Source: a virus. From it: a stretch of DNA of 48,981 nucleotides. The number at the start of each line of letters is the position of its first letter. Position 1 is the first letter of the stretch. Position numbers and translations under genes: made by a program. A model generated the notes under the pieces. It searched no databases and was not told the origin of the DNA. It saw nothing but the letters and a program-made list of their open reading frames with translations. Of the stretch, positions 14,573 through 21,598 are shown piece by piece. Location: the IMG/VR virus record IMGVR_UViG_3300050029_000513, positions 1-48,981 of that record; one strand, given 5' to 3'.

Positions 14573-14839
14573 CTAACAGGTTCTCCAGACGCCGCGCTCT
14601 AAGTATCCGTGCCACGTGGGCCGGTCAGGTCCGGAGCCGACCAGGATTGATGGGCTGACTGTGATCGTCCCGTCCTCATGCTCGGTCACGTCGTGATTGC
14701 GCAGACCGACCATCTGCCCGTCCGGAGACACACCACACCAGCCAGCCTGCGGAGAGAGGTAGTAGTCACCTGGCAGCGGCCACTCACCGACGAGTCCACC
14801 GTCAGCGGCAAACGGCGACTCGATGCGACGGCCGATCAT
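14573..14839 (-). CDS. DUF6527-like phage protein
   Basis: 88 aa from ATG 14839 (ATGA overlap with the upstream metalloprotein gene; a longer frame from 14902 would overlap more). The pattern 'WCGVSPDGQMVGL...DGTITVSPSILVGSG...PTWHGYLERGVWRTC' matches the DUF6527 layout (TVSPSI ... WHGYL..G.W). The function is unknown; such proteins are frequent in phage accessory cassettes. Confidence 0.6.
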   Translation of the reverse strand: MIGRRIESPFAADGGLVGEWPLPGDYYLSPQAGWCGVSPDGQMVGLRNHDVTEHEDGTITVSPSILVGSGPDRPTWHGYLERGVWRTC

Positions 14840-15372
14840 CGTGTCGTATCGGTCGCCGGCTTCCAGCATCGCATCGCGTGCTTCACGCCGTCGATCGTCC
14901 ACGTGCCCGCATAGCCCTTGTCCGGGTGCAGTGAATCAGGCCGTGACATCAGGTTGCTCACGATCTGTGCGAGGCTCGGGTCCGGCGTCACGCCCGATGC
15001 GAATTGCGCGTCATGCACTCCACAGAAGGCGTCGGCTTCCATCTGCAACCGGAACGCCTCATCGTGGCCGTAGTGCATGGAGAACCCGAAACATCCCCCC
15101 TCATGCGCCCGCGTCTGGGCAACGTGGATGTTCTCGTGTAGGACGACCCACTTGACGCCGAATGCGGAGAGACGAGGACTGATTTGACGGTACGGCTGTC
15201 CGGCGAGGTCGCAGAGCGTGTGCCCGAGGCTGTGGTCGGCCGTGTCGGTGATTGGCAGAATGGCCGCGTACGGCACGACGACCGTCACCACATAGGGCGG
15301 CTGTTGGCAACTCGCCACGCGATACGTGAGGGCGACAGCCATCAGGCAGAGGAGGAGTGAGCGGCGCGTCAT
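14836..15372 (-). CDS. Secreted zincin-like (HExxH) protein
   Basis: 178 aa from ATG 15372 (ATGA overlap upstream). The N-terminal signal 'RRSLLLCLMAVALTYRVASC' ends in a lipobox-like VASC. The motif HENIH (79-83) with a downstream 'MEADAFCG' (111-118) fits a gluzincin-type metalloprotease centre with a glutamate as third ligand. It also holds cysteines typical of exported proteins. It is encoded in the lysis cassette, where no classical endolysin is visible, so an envelope-degrading or host-protein-cleaving role is possible. Activity and target are unproven. Confidence 0.65.
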   Translation of the reverse strand: MTRRSLLLCLMAVALTYRVASCQQPPYVVTVVVPYAAILPITDTADHSLGHTLCDLAGQPYRQISPRLSAFGVKWVVLHENIHVAQTRAHEGGCFGFSMHYGHDEAFRLQMEADAFCGVHDAQFASGVTPDPSLAQIVSNLMSRPDSLHPDKGYAGTWTIDGVKHAMRCWKPATDTTR

Positions 15373-15620
15373 TTCGCACACTCCGTGTGAGGCGTGACGC
15401 CCTTCGGGCACTGACACTCGTAGTAGACCGAGTCCTTCCGCTCGACGTGGCTGATGCAGCGGCACGGCGGTTTCGGCGGTTGCTTCGCGCTGGCCGTCGT
15501 GATGAGCAGCGTCCACAGGAAGAGCGTGACGGCGATCAGCAGTCCGAGAGAGCGGGCAATGCGCCGGCACGCCCCCCAGGCCATGCCAGCCACGACAGCC
15601 AGCGCAATCAGGTATCTCAT
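15369..15620 (-). CDS. Two-helix membrane protein with Cys-rich tail
   Basis: 83 aa from ATG 15620 (ATGA). Two hydrophobic helices ('YLIALAVVAGMAWGAC', 'LGLLIAVTLFLWTLLITTASA') are separated by 'RRIARS'; the tail has 'CRCISH...YYECQCPKG'. It could be an additional holin/antiholin or an exported Cys-rich peptide. No family is recognised. Confidence 0.55.
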   Translation of the reverse strand: MRYLIALAVVAGMAWGACRRIARSLGLLIAVTLFLWTLLITTASAKQPPKPPCRCISHVERKDSVYYECQCPKGVTPHTECAK

Positions 15621-16000
15621 CGGCGATACACGAAGAGTCCTTCGTCCCACCGGGCTGTCAGCGTGCCAAGTGTCCAACCCATCGCGAACGGCGCGAGGTA
15701 GGACTGGCTGCTGAACCGGACCGAATCACCGCGTACTGAGAACGACCCGACAAAGTCGAATTCCACGGTCGTCCGATTCGCGTTGATGGTGCGGACGTCG
15801 GTGAACGTCGAGTCACGACGCAGCACCAGGCGGCCGGCGACGTAGGTCACGCCATCAGCAGGCGCATAGGGCATCGGTTGCCCGGCGATCGTGGCGAGCG
15901 TGTAGGTCCCGGCGATCGTGGGCTCAGCTGGTGCTGACGGCGCTGGCGCTGTTGGCGTCGAGGTGCACGCCATGAGGAGTACCAGCGCGAGCACTCTCAC
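15617..16000 (-). CDS. Lipoprotein with beta-rich domain
   Basis: 127 aa from GTG 16000 (GTGA overlap). The signal 'RVLALVLLMAC' ends in lipobox LMAC. The mature domain 'GTYTLATIAGQPMPYAPADGVTYVAGRLVLRRDSTFTDVRTINANRTTVEFDFVGSFSVRGDSVRF' is a small lipocalin-like beta sheet. I associate this pattern with lipoproteins abundant in Gemmatimonadota, from memory and without a search. In the lysis cassette an outer-membrane spanin or envelope role is possible. Confidence 0.65.
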   Translation of the reverse strand: MRVLALVLLMACTSTPTAPAPSAPAEPTIAGTYTLATIAGQPMPYAPADGVTYVAGRLVLRRDSTFTDVRTINANRTTVEFDFVGSFSVRGDSVRFSSQSYLAPFAMGWTLGTLTARWDEGLFVYRR

Positions 16001-16389
16001 GCGGCGTCACCGTTCTTGACCCAGCCGTGGAACTTGCAGCTGCTCGGGTGTTCCACGCCGGCCGCGTCCTTCCACGGAATGTCGCAGTTGACGCTTGGGC
16101 TGAGCGTGAGATCGTCGAGCGACGATCCTTCCATCAGCCACCGCGGGTTGTGGTCGAATTCAGTCGGAGCTGCCGAGGCGCCGATCGGGTTGGCGAAGCA
16201 GACCATGATGTAGTGCGCGCCGCGGATGAACCGGCGACCGTCCTCCTCTCCACGCTCGAGCCCTTCGCCGCACTTCGGGCACTGGAACATCACGCCGGCC
16301 GCGCCCTCGATTCCCTCTGCCCGTCGGTGCGTACGCGCGGCCGCATCGACCACGGCGATGAAATCGGCGTCGAGATCTCGGAGCCTCAT
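15997..16389 (-). CDS. DUF6527-like zinc-ribbon protein
   Basis: 130 aa from ATG 16389 (ATGA). 'MFQCPKCGEGLERGEEDGRRFIRGAHYIMVCF' carries a CxxC; later 'PRWLMEGSSLDDLTLSPSVNCDIPWKDAAGVEHPSSCKFHGWVKNGDAA' has the 'TLSPS' and 'C.FHGWV..G' features of DUF6527. This is the third protein with that style within 2.5 kb. The function is unknown. Confidence 0.6.
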   Translation of the reverse strand: MRLRDLDADFIAVVDAAARTHRRAEGIEGAAGVMFQCPKCGEGLERGEEDGRRFIRGAHYIMVCFANPIGASAAPTEFDHNPRWLMEGSSLDDLTLSPSVNCDIPWKDAAGVEHPSSCKFHGWVKNGDAA

Positions 16390-16547
16390 CGATCTGTCTC
16401 CGACGTTCCTGGCGTCACATCTTTCTCGGTGCGCGCGATCGCTTTCTCGTGCACCCTGGCCAGCCGGAGCACGCGAGCAGCCATCAGCGCGGCGTCTCGC
16501 TCGAGCACGACACCGAGCGGCCCGATGGTCTCGGTTGACGGATTCAC
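16386..16547 (-). CDS. Small coupled protein, unknown
   Basis: 53 aa from GTG 16547 (GTGA overlap with DUF5675 upstream). It consists of one long helix ('GPLGVVLERDAALMAARVLRLARVHEKAIARTEKD') and a polar tail. There is no motif. The overlap on both sides supports it as a gene. Confidence 0.5.
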   Translation of the reverse strand: MNPSTETIGPLGVVLERDAALMAARVLRLARVHEKAIARTEKDVTPGTSETDR

Positions 16548-17047
16548 GTGGCCGCCTGGTTGGCAAAGTCGTCGAGCACGGTGATCTCGAGTTCCGCGTA
16601 CCCCGCCGTCTCCGTCATCCACTTCTCGAACGTGAGCCGGCTCCCGGTGATGCCGGGATCCATCGTGCCGGTGTCAGGATTCTCGACGTCGCCAAATGCC
16701 GCGCCGACGCCGACGCACCCCTTGAGATCACGAGGGAGATTGGCGATGTGCACCTGTGCGTCGTCGATATCGGGAATGCCGACGAACTCCCACACGTCGT
16801 AATCGCGATGACCGGTGCCGCCGTTCAGGTGACTGAGGCGAGGCGTCAGCCGGTACGTGCCCGGCACGAACCGGGACACGCCGCGATCGCGGTGGCCATC
16901 GCCGTCCGCATCGACCCATGGCCGCTCGAGCGTGACGCAGATATCGGTGCCGTCGATGTGGGCGATGCGGCCGTACGTCGCGTAATCCGTCTGCTTGTGG
17001 CGACGAAGGCGATAGCGCCCAATGCCGGTGCGCACGATAGTCGTCAT
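16544..17047 (-). CDS. DUF5675-family protein (lysis-module enzyme candidate)
   Basis: 167 aa from ATG 17047 (ATGA with the holin-like gene). 'GTDICVTLERPWVDADGDGHRDRGVSRFVPGTYRLTPRLSHLNGG...YDVWEFVGIPDIDDAQVHIANLPRDLKGCVGVGAAFG' fits DUF5675: a beta-rich fold with 'VPGTY', 'H.AN' and 'GC...G'. The conserved His and Cys resemble an L,D-transpeptidase-like site, and these proteins occur beside phage holins. It is the best candidate for the cassette's cell-wall enzyme, but hydrolysis is not shown for the family as far as I know. Confidence 0.7.
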   Translation of the reverse strand: MTTIVRTGIGRYRLRRHKQTDYATYGRIAHIDGTDICVTLERPWVDADGDGHRDRGVSRFVPGTYRLTPRLSHLNGGTGHRDYDVWEFVGIPDIDDAQVHIANLPRDLKGCVGVGAAFGDVENPDTGTMDPGITGSRLTFEKWMTETAGYAELEITVLDDFANQAAT

Positions 17048-17292
17048 GGCGTCGCGTCCGGCGTCTTCGCCTTGTCGATCGCGTGGCGGATCCCGAGCGC
17101 CATAAGCAGTCCGCCGGCGATCTGGACGCCCTTCGCCCACTTCGCTGGCACCAGGGCGAGAAAGTCCGGCGAGCACGCGTAGCCGATCGCATTGAGATAG
17201 GCGCCGACCATCGTCTTGCTGAACAGAAATCGCCGAACCGTCACGATCTCCGTGGAGATCCAGGTACGTACGGCAAGAAGCGCCTTACTCAT
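17044..17292 (-). CDS. Holin-like membrane protein
   Basis: 82 aa. Amphipathic basic N-terminus, then hydrophobic segments ('MVGAYLNAIGYACSPDFLALV' and 'WAKGVQIAGGLLMALGI'), and a charged tail ('RHAIDKAKTPD'). Size, topology and position directly before DUF5675 fit a class II holin. There is no sequence match to a named holin family. Confidence 0.6.
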   Translation of the reverse strand: MSKALLAVRTWISTEIVTVRRFLFSKTMVGAYLNAIGYACSPDFLALVPAKWAKGVQIAGGLLMALGIRHAIDKAKTPDATP

Positions 17293-17509
17293 CGACCTGA
17301 CCTCGAGGTGTTCCGCAGAGATTGCAGCGGCCTGTGAGATACGCGCCGTTCATGGTCCATTGTGCGCAGTGCGGGTTGCCGCATCGCCAGGTCAAATGCA
17401 CCGAACGGCGTCGATACGATGCGGGATCGCGGCGCTCGACAGGGCCGGTCCACGCCAGTCGGTTGTCGACCATGCGTTTGATTCCCCGGGCGTCAGCGTG
17501 ACGTCTCAT
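17285..17509 (-). CDS. Small zinc-ribbon protein
   Basis: 74 aa from ATG 17509 (ATGA overlap upstream). 'WRCGNPHCAQWTMNGAYLTGRCNLCGTPRG' gives a four-cysteine ribbon (CxxxxC ... CxxC). The N-terminal half is basic. It could be a DNA- or RNA-binding regulator; the function is unknown. It overlaps the holin-like gene by 8 bases. Confidence 0.6.
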   Translation of the reverse strand: MRRHADARGIKRMVDNRLAWTGPVERRDPASYRRRSVHLTWRCGNPHCAQWTMNGAYLTGRCNLCGTPRGQVDE

Positions 17510-17925
17510 CGTTCCTTCCGCGATCGCTCGGCCTCTCGGCATTCATCGAGCGTGACCGCGCGCGGTTGGCTGCGCCGCAGCAGCTCGCAGGCGATGTACA
17601 GCGTGGCGTGGCCGTCGCGCTCGACGCTGTCGACTCGTTTGGAGGTGGCGATCACGGAATCGCGCACCACTGACAGGGTTGAGGCCGACGCCTGCTGGAG
17701 AAAGGTGATGTCCGCCTGGAGCGAATCGAAGCGGGCTGACGGCCCGAACCATTTCCAGCCGCTATAGCTCGCCGCGGTACCAAAGAGCCCGAGCAATCCG
17801 ACCAAGGTGAGGAGGCGCCGACCCCACCGATGGACCTCGTATCCGACCTGTTGGATCGTGACATCAGCCGTCGGCGAGTACGGCGCGAACAGCTCCGGTC
17901 GTTTCGGAAACAGGCGGCGAATCAT
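17506..17925 (-). CDS. Membrane-anchored coiled-coil protein, first gene of lysis cassette
   Basis: 139 aa from ATG 17925. One transmembrane helix ('LLTLVGLLGLFGTAASYSGW') follows about 35 cytoplasmic residues; a coiled coil ('SARFDSLQADITFLQQASASTLSVVRDSVIATSKRVDSVE') would lie in the periplasm. A longer frame back to 18063 passes through the terminator and shared leader and is rejected. It is the first gene after the promoter-leader-terminator element, about 50 bases downstream of the terminator. Confidence 0.65.
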   Translation of the reverse strand: MIRRLFPKRPELFAPYSPTADVTIQQVGYEVHRWGRRLLTLVGLLGLFGTAASYSGWKWFGPSARFDSLQADITFLQQASASTLSVVRDSVIATSKRVDSVERDGHATLYIACELLRRSQPRAVTLDECREAERSRKER

Positions 17926-17974
17926 GGACGGCGTTCGGTCGCTGTCATGTGAGCAACGGGAGTGGCTAGAAACG

Positions 17975-18015
17975 AAAAAGCGGCGCCGGAGATCCGAAGG
18001 GATCTCAAGCGCCGC
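17975..18015 (-). terminator. Leader terminator, copy 1
   Basis: Read on the minus strand, GCGGCGC (18015-18009) pairs with GCGCCGC (17986-17980), with an inner 7-bp stem GAGATCC/GGATCTC, followed by five U (17979-17975). It is a strong intrinsic terminator between the end of the tail-fibre region and the first lysis-cassette gene, immediately after the 28-nt block shared with copies 2 and 3. Confidence 0.88.
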
Positions 18016-18037
18016 AGTTACTGCAGCTGTCTCAGTT
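18010..18037 (-). other. 28-nt shared leader block, copy 1
   Basis: On the minus strand it begins AACTGAGACAGCTG and ends GTAACTGCGGCG, with all 28 bases identical to 35911-35938 and 44591-44618. Its 3' end is the 5' arm of the terminator. It contains a CAGCTG palindrome and the inverted repeat GCAGT-A-ACTGC. In this copy a 28-base insert with two CGGCCG palindromes separates the block from the -10; in the other copies the gap is 7-9 bases. Confidence 0.9.
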
Positions 18038-18065
18038 GTTCGGCCGGTGGTTCGGCCGCTCATTC

Positions 18066-18095
18066 AGTGTACTACATGGCCCTCGAACGGGCCAG
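18066..18095 (-). promoter_or_regulatory. Candidate late promoter, copy 1
   Basis: On the minus strand the -10 TACACT (18066-18071) is identical to that of copy 2. The -35 CTGGCC (18090-18095, spacer 18) is weak. It would start transcription within 18050-18060, ahead of the shared leader and terminator. Confidence 0.5.
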
Positions 18096-18097
18096 TC

Positions 18098-18703
18098 CTA
18101 CCGCAATCGCTCCCCCGCAAACCGGTGCGGCTCGATCAGATCAAGTTCCACCACATGCGCGGCCGGATCAGCGAGCGCCATCTGGATCGTGGCGCGTTCG
18201 AGGCCCGTTCCCGCGATGCTCGCCAGCCGCTTCGCTTCCTCTGGTGCCAAGTCGGGCCCGGAGAGATCGACCAGCGGAGCCCCGTTCACGTCGCCGACGT
18301 TCTCGGCGATCGCCGTCGACTGAGCGGTGACATTCGCTTGCGCGATGCCAATCGCCGTCTGGCCCTCCGTTGTCGCTCGGATGACGTGCGCCAGGTGGAT
18401 CTTCGGTTTCAGGTCCACCGGCAGATCCTTGTAGCGCGTCGGCCCCTGCGTGATGAGCGTGCCGACCATCGGGGCGCCGGAGTGCCAGTCCCACTGCTCG
18501 ACGCCCGTATCGATGAACAGATGATCGTCGCGCCGCAATTGGTGCGCGACGCTGTAGTGGTCCGGCTCGGGCAGGCGGAAGATGTCTTGATTCGCCAGTT
18601 CCTGATCGGTGCAGGGTCGTGGCGTGTCGCTGCCGATGTCCGTGGTCGTCGGGAGATCAGCCGGCGCGATGAAGCGCAGGGCGTAGTGGATGCGATGGCT
18701 CAT
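18098..18703 (-). CDS. Virion-associated protein after the tail fibre, unknown
   Basis: 201 aa. It starts 'MSHRIHYALRFIAPADLP' and has a helical, Ala-rich C-terminal half ('EEAKRLASIAGTGLERATIQMALADPAAHVVELDLIEP'). It is coupled to the fibre gene by ATGA and is the last gene of the structural operon, so a fibre chaperone or small virion protein is likely. No domain is recognised. Confidence 0.55.
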   Translation of the reverse strand: MSHRIHYALRFIAPADLPTTTDIGSDTPRPCTDQELANQDIFRLPEPDHYSVAHQLRRDDHLFIDTGVEQWDWHSGAPMVGTLITQGPTRYKDLPVDLKPKIHLAHVIRATTEGQTAIGIAQANVTAQSTAIAENVGDVNGAPLVDLSGPDLAPEEAKRLASIAGTGLERATIQMALADPAAHVVELDLIEPHRFAGERLR

Positions 18704-19893
18704 AGGACTTGTCCGTTGGCACCAAGCTCGAAGGCGCGCAGTTCGGCCATGATGTCGGCAGGGGTTGCTCCAACAACATCGGCGTACTTCACGGCTTTGA
18801 CTTCAGCGTACGAAGCCATCGTAGCAATATGAGTATTCTCATCTCCGAGGATGAGAACGGGCGTAGGTATCGTGCTGGGAATGGTGAGTGCTGCACTAAC
18901 AGCTCCTACAATTACTGCCGCGCCATTGACGGATGCTATGCTCTGAATCACTCCGCTTGGTGAAAGTACGAGCGCCACTTCAAGCGTATCGCCGGGCAAC
19001 ACCGATACGCCATTTGAATCGCTCAGACGCGTGTTCGTTCCATCGTCCCAGTAACATCGAATAGCATTTCCCGGGACTCCAACCGGGCAGATATATGTCA
19101 ATGTTGTAGCACCAAACATCGCTAGATACCGAGCCCCTCCACCCTGTAGGAATGCGCCGGTGTCCCGCATCCGGAGATAGATCATCATTGCCTGCTCCAT
19201 CGGCGGAAAAGCCCAATAGAACAAGTCGGCTGAGCGTGCGACGGAGACGCTCGTGGTGGCGATACCCGACGAGATGGTCGGCGTGTTCTCTTCCTGCGCC
19301 AACCAGAGATCGACGGCGTCCCCGCTCGTCTGTATGTAGACTCCGATGAATTGGCCCGTGCCCGCCGCAGCCTCAATAGCGGAGAAGCGCTGCCACGCAC
19401 TTGTGAGAGCGACAGTCACTCCACCCGTATCCGCCATGAGTAGTTGAACGAGTCCGCTGCCCGTTCTTCGCCGCATCCACATTGAGTTAGCGCGAACAAT
19501 GGACGAACCCGCGCCCAGGTTTTGTGTTATCTGGGCACTCACGCCCGTTGCCGTCACTGTGCAGGCGGTCGCATTTCCGTCAGGGCTCGCGATCCCCGTC
19601 GTAACCGAGCAGCTCGATTTGCCCCATACGGCGTTGCTAAAGTCGTTCGACCAAAGCATCTGGTTCGTCCGCGCGATCTCCAGCGTCATAACCGCACGAC
19701 GACCTGCTCCGTCGCCGAGGTCAGCCTGCTCGAAGCGCGGTGTGTTCACGATGGCCGATTGGCGGATGCCCTGTCCATCGATCCACCCTCCAGCGGAGTT
19801 GCGACTGTGGACAGGCTTGCCGCCGACGATTGGTGTCGCGGATTCCGACCGCGACGTCCAGTAATGCAGCACGGAGCTGAGAGAGAGCGTCAT
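18700..19893 (-). CDS. Tail fibre / receptor-binding protein candidate
   Basis: 397 aa. 'ARTNQMLWSNDFSNAVWGKSSCSVTTGIASPDGNATACTVTATG...' is the lectin/CBM-like domain pattern found in phage fibre proteins, followed by a second beta-sandwich ('MIYLRMRDTGAFLQGGGARYLAMFG...TLEVALVLSPSGVIQSIASVNGAAV'). The coding sequence, especially 18770-19130, is visibly lower in GC than its neighbours, a sign of acquisition or exchange. Position at the end of the tail module supports host recognition. There is no catalytic motif for depolymerase activity. Confidence 0.65.
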   Translation of the reverse strand: MTLSLSSVLHYWTSRSESATPIVGGKPVHSRNSAGGWIDGQGIRQSAIVNTPRFEQADLGDGAGRRAVMTLEIARTNQMLWSNDFSNAVWGKSSCSVTTGIASPDGNATACTVTATGVSAQITQNLGAGSSIVRANSMWMRRRTGSGLVQLLMADTGGVTVALTSAWQRFSAIEAAAGTGQFIGVYIQTSGDAVDLWLAQEENTPTISSGIATTSVSVARSADLFYWAFPPMEQAMMIYLRMRDTGAFLQGGGARYLAMFGATTLTYICPVGVPGNAIRCYWDDGTNTRLSDSNGVSVLPGDTLEVALVLSPSGVIQSIASVNGAAVIVGAVSAALTIPSTIPTPVLILGDENTHIATMASYAEVKAVKYADVVGATPADIMAELRAFELGANGQVL

Positions 19894-19896
19894 CGC

Positions 19897-20223
19897 TCAG
19901 CCCACCAGGTCGCCGTGCGCGTTGACGCGAGAGACGCCCGCTTCAGCCGCCCGCTTCTCGACCTCCTGGACCGCGTAGTACGTGGTCCACGCGTCGAGCC
20001 CGTCCTGCATCGTCTTTCGGATGGCGAGCGAATCGATGCGGGCCTTGTCGAGCGCGGCCTTGAACGCTGGCGCCGTCGGATCGCTGAGCGCGTCCGCGCG
20101 CATCCACGCGATCTCGGCCTCGACGACAGCGCGCTCAGCGGCGCGTTCTTCGGCGATGAGTTGCTCTCGGCCTTTGGGCGGAGCAGTGATCGACGGGGTT
20201 GTGCTGGCAGCAGGATTTGTCAT
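19897..20223 (-). CDS. Small structural-operon protein, unknown
   Basis: 108 aa from ATG 20223 ('MTNPAASTTPSITAPPKGREQLIAEERAAERAVVEAEIAWMRAD...'). It has a disordered N-terminus followed by long helices. It has no clear Shine-Dalgarno, and its start is divergent from the plus-strand lipoprotein gene across 71 bases. A fibre-assembly helper is possible. Confidence 0.5.
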   Translation of the reverse strand: MTNPAASTTPSITAPPKGREQLIAEERAAERAVVEAEIAWMRADALSDPTAPAFKAALDKARIDSLAIRKTMQDGLDAWTTYYAVQEVEKRAAEAGVSRVNAHGDLVG

Positions 20224-20294
20224 AGAGGTTGCTCGCGAAACAGGTGGACGGGCGCTAACGTCGTATGGGTAGGACTTTCTCTGTCGAGGGTGAG

Positions 20295-21092
20295 ATGAGC
20301 CGGAACTTGAGCGCACTGGTGGTGATCGCGGCGTTGACCGCCTGCGGTGGCAACAGCACGGACACTGGTCCGCTCCGCTACAACTTTGCGGTCATCGCTG
20401 GCAAGAATCAGGAGTCGACGGCTGGTGCCGTAACGCTGGCTGCCCCGATCACGACGGAGCTGACCCGCGACAAGAACGGCACGTTTGCGCGCGGTGCCTT
20501 CGACTTCCTGTTGCCGCGTGAAGCGTTCGCACAGTCGCTGACGATGACTGGCACTCCGGTAGCGGGTGCGCTCGTCTGCGCTCGTGAGGCCCAACCCGGC
20601 GAACCGCAAGCCGTCCCGCTCTGCGCCTTCACGTTGGCCGACGGCACGGCGCCGATCGCGATCAAGGGTGGTACCAAGGCCGGCACGTTCGTGATCGCGT
20701 TCACGGCCCAGGTGCAGACGCAACTGCCGGTCAAGGATTCGACGACGACGATCGTCAACGCGGGGCCGGTGACGATCAATCGCTACGTGCCCGGTATCAC
20801 GATCGGGGGACAGACGCCGCTCATCGTCGACAACGGACCGGGCGACCCGCTCGTGCTCGATGCGTTCGGGAACCGTGTGCCGTACAAGCTGGTGCCGTCC
20901 GGCTTCGTCCATGTACTCAGCGATACGCTCGGCGCGCTGTCGGCCCGGACCCTCGTCATCGATGCCGATGGTCAAGGCACGATCGACGTCGTCACGAAGG
21001 CGGGCGTCCTCTCGTCTGGCAAGATCACGGTGACGGGCGCTGGTAGCGTCGGCAGCACCGTGATTCAGTTGAGCAACTTCGTCGCGAAGTAG
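20295..21092 (+). CDS. Plus-strand lipoprotein 'moron' inside the tail operon
   Basis: 265 aa from ATG 20295, with GAGGGTG just upstream. The signal 'RNLSALVVIAALTACGG' ends in lipobox LTAC. The mature protein is beta-rich: 'LPREAFAQSLTMTGTPVAGALVCAREAQPGEPQAVPLCAFTLADGTAPIAIKGGTKAGTFVIAFTAQVQ' and an Ig/big-like 'PGDPLVLDAFGNRVPYKLVPSGFVHV'. It is the only plus-strand gene within the structural region, placed between two minus genes, which is how phage morons appear. A surface role in the lysogen (receptor masking, superinfection exclusion) is inferred. The opposite-strand frame is Arg/His/Asp-rich and looks like a shadow. Confidence 0.75.
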   Translation: MSRNLSALVVIAALTACGGNSTDTGPLRYNFAVIAGKNQESTAGAVTLAAPITTELTRDKNGTFARGAFDFLLPREAFAQSLTMTGTPVAGALVCAREAQPGEPQAVPLCAFTLADGTAPIAIKGGTKAGTFVIAFTAQVQTQLPVKDSTTTIVNAGPVTINRYVPGITIGGQTPLIVDNGPGDPLVLDAFGNRVPYKLVPSGFVHVLSDTLGALSARTLVIDADGQGTIDVVTKAGVLSSGKITVTGAGSVGSTVIQLSNFVAK

Positions 21093-21094
21093 GT

Positions 21095-21598
21095 TCATCT
21101 CGCCCACTCCGGATTGTCAATCGCGGCCTGCGCCTCAGCTGCTCGATGATGTAGCAGCGTGATCTGCTCTATGGCGAGGTCGTAGAATTCCTGCGGATAG
21201 TGCGTCTCGCCGCGACGGCCGCACTGATTGACCATCTCAAGCCGCCATTCCTCAGCACGGTGCCACTGGACCATCTGGGCCGGCGCGCCCCTCGCCTCTA
21301 GCAGCTTCGACTCCGTCCAGTCGTTCGTCGGGTCGAGAAAGAGCCGATGGCGACAGCCATCGCATAGCCAGTCGTGATCGATCGCCGGCCGAACACCGCC
21401 GCCTGAGACGACGGTCCCCTTGATCCCCCGGACATCGGCGACGGCACATGCGATCACCCGGCGCCCACAACATGGCGCGAATATGTCCGTATCCTCGCTG
21501 ATCTCCGGCTGCGGGCTGAGTGGATCGTCGTCGCGATCGCAGCGCCAGAGGCGAATCAGGTCGGGGTAGTCCGAGACGTGGAAGATGGTCCGTGGCAT
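21095..21598 (-). CDS. Zinc-ribbon-like protein after the tail tip gene, unknown
   Basis: 167 aa. 'CCGRRVIACAVADVRGIKG...HDWLCDGCRHRLFL' gives two CxxC/CC clusters that may bind zinc. The C-terminal third is helical. It directly abuts the tail tip gene and converges with the plus-strand lipoprotein. The function is unknown. Confidence 0.55.
   Translation of the reverse strand: MPRTIFHVSDYPDLIRLWRCDRDDDPLSPQPEISEDTDIFAPCCGRRVIACAVADVRGIKGTVVSGGGVRPAIDHDWLCDGCRHRLFLDPTNDWTESKLLEARGAPAQMVQWHRAEEWRLEMVNQCGRRGETHYPQEFYDLAIEQITLLHHRAAEAQAAIDNPEWAR

Noticed and set aside
18010-18037. Shared 28-nt block as a coding sequence (it can be read as TETAAVTAA) or leader peptide
   Set aside because: No start codon with ribosome site precedes it, the frame is closed by a TGA just upstream in copy 3, and conservation is complete at the nucleotide level, including third codon positions.
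20220-21107. 295-codon minus-strand frame opposite the lipoprotein
   Set aside because: Extremely rich in Arg, Asp and His without hydrophobic core; the plus strand has a ribosome site, lipobox and normal composition.
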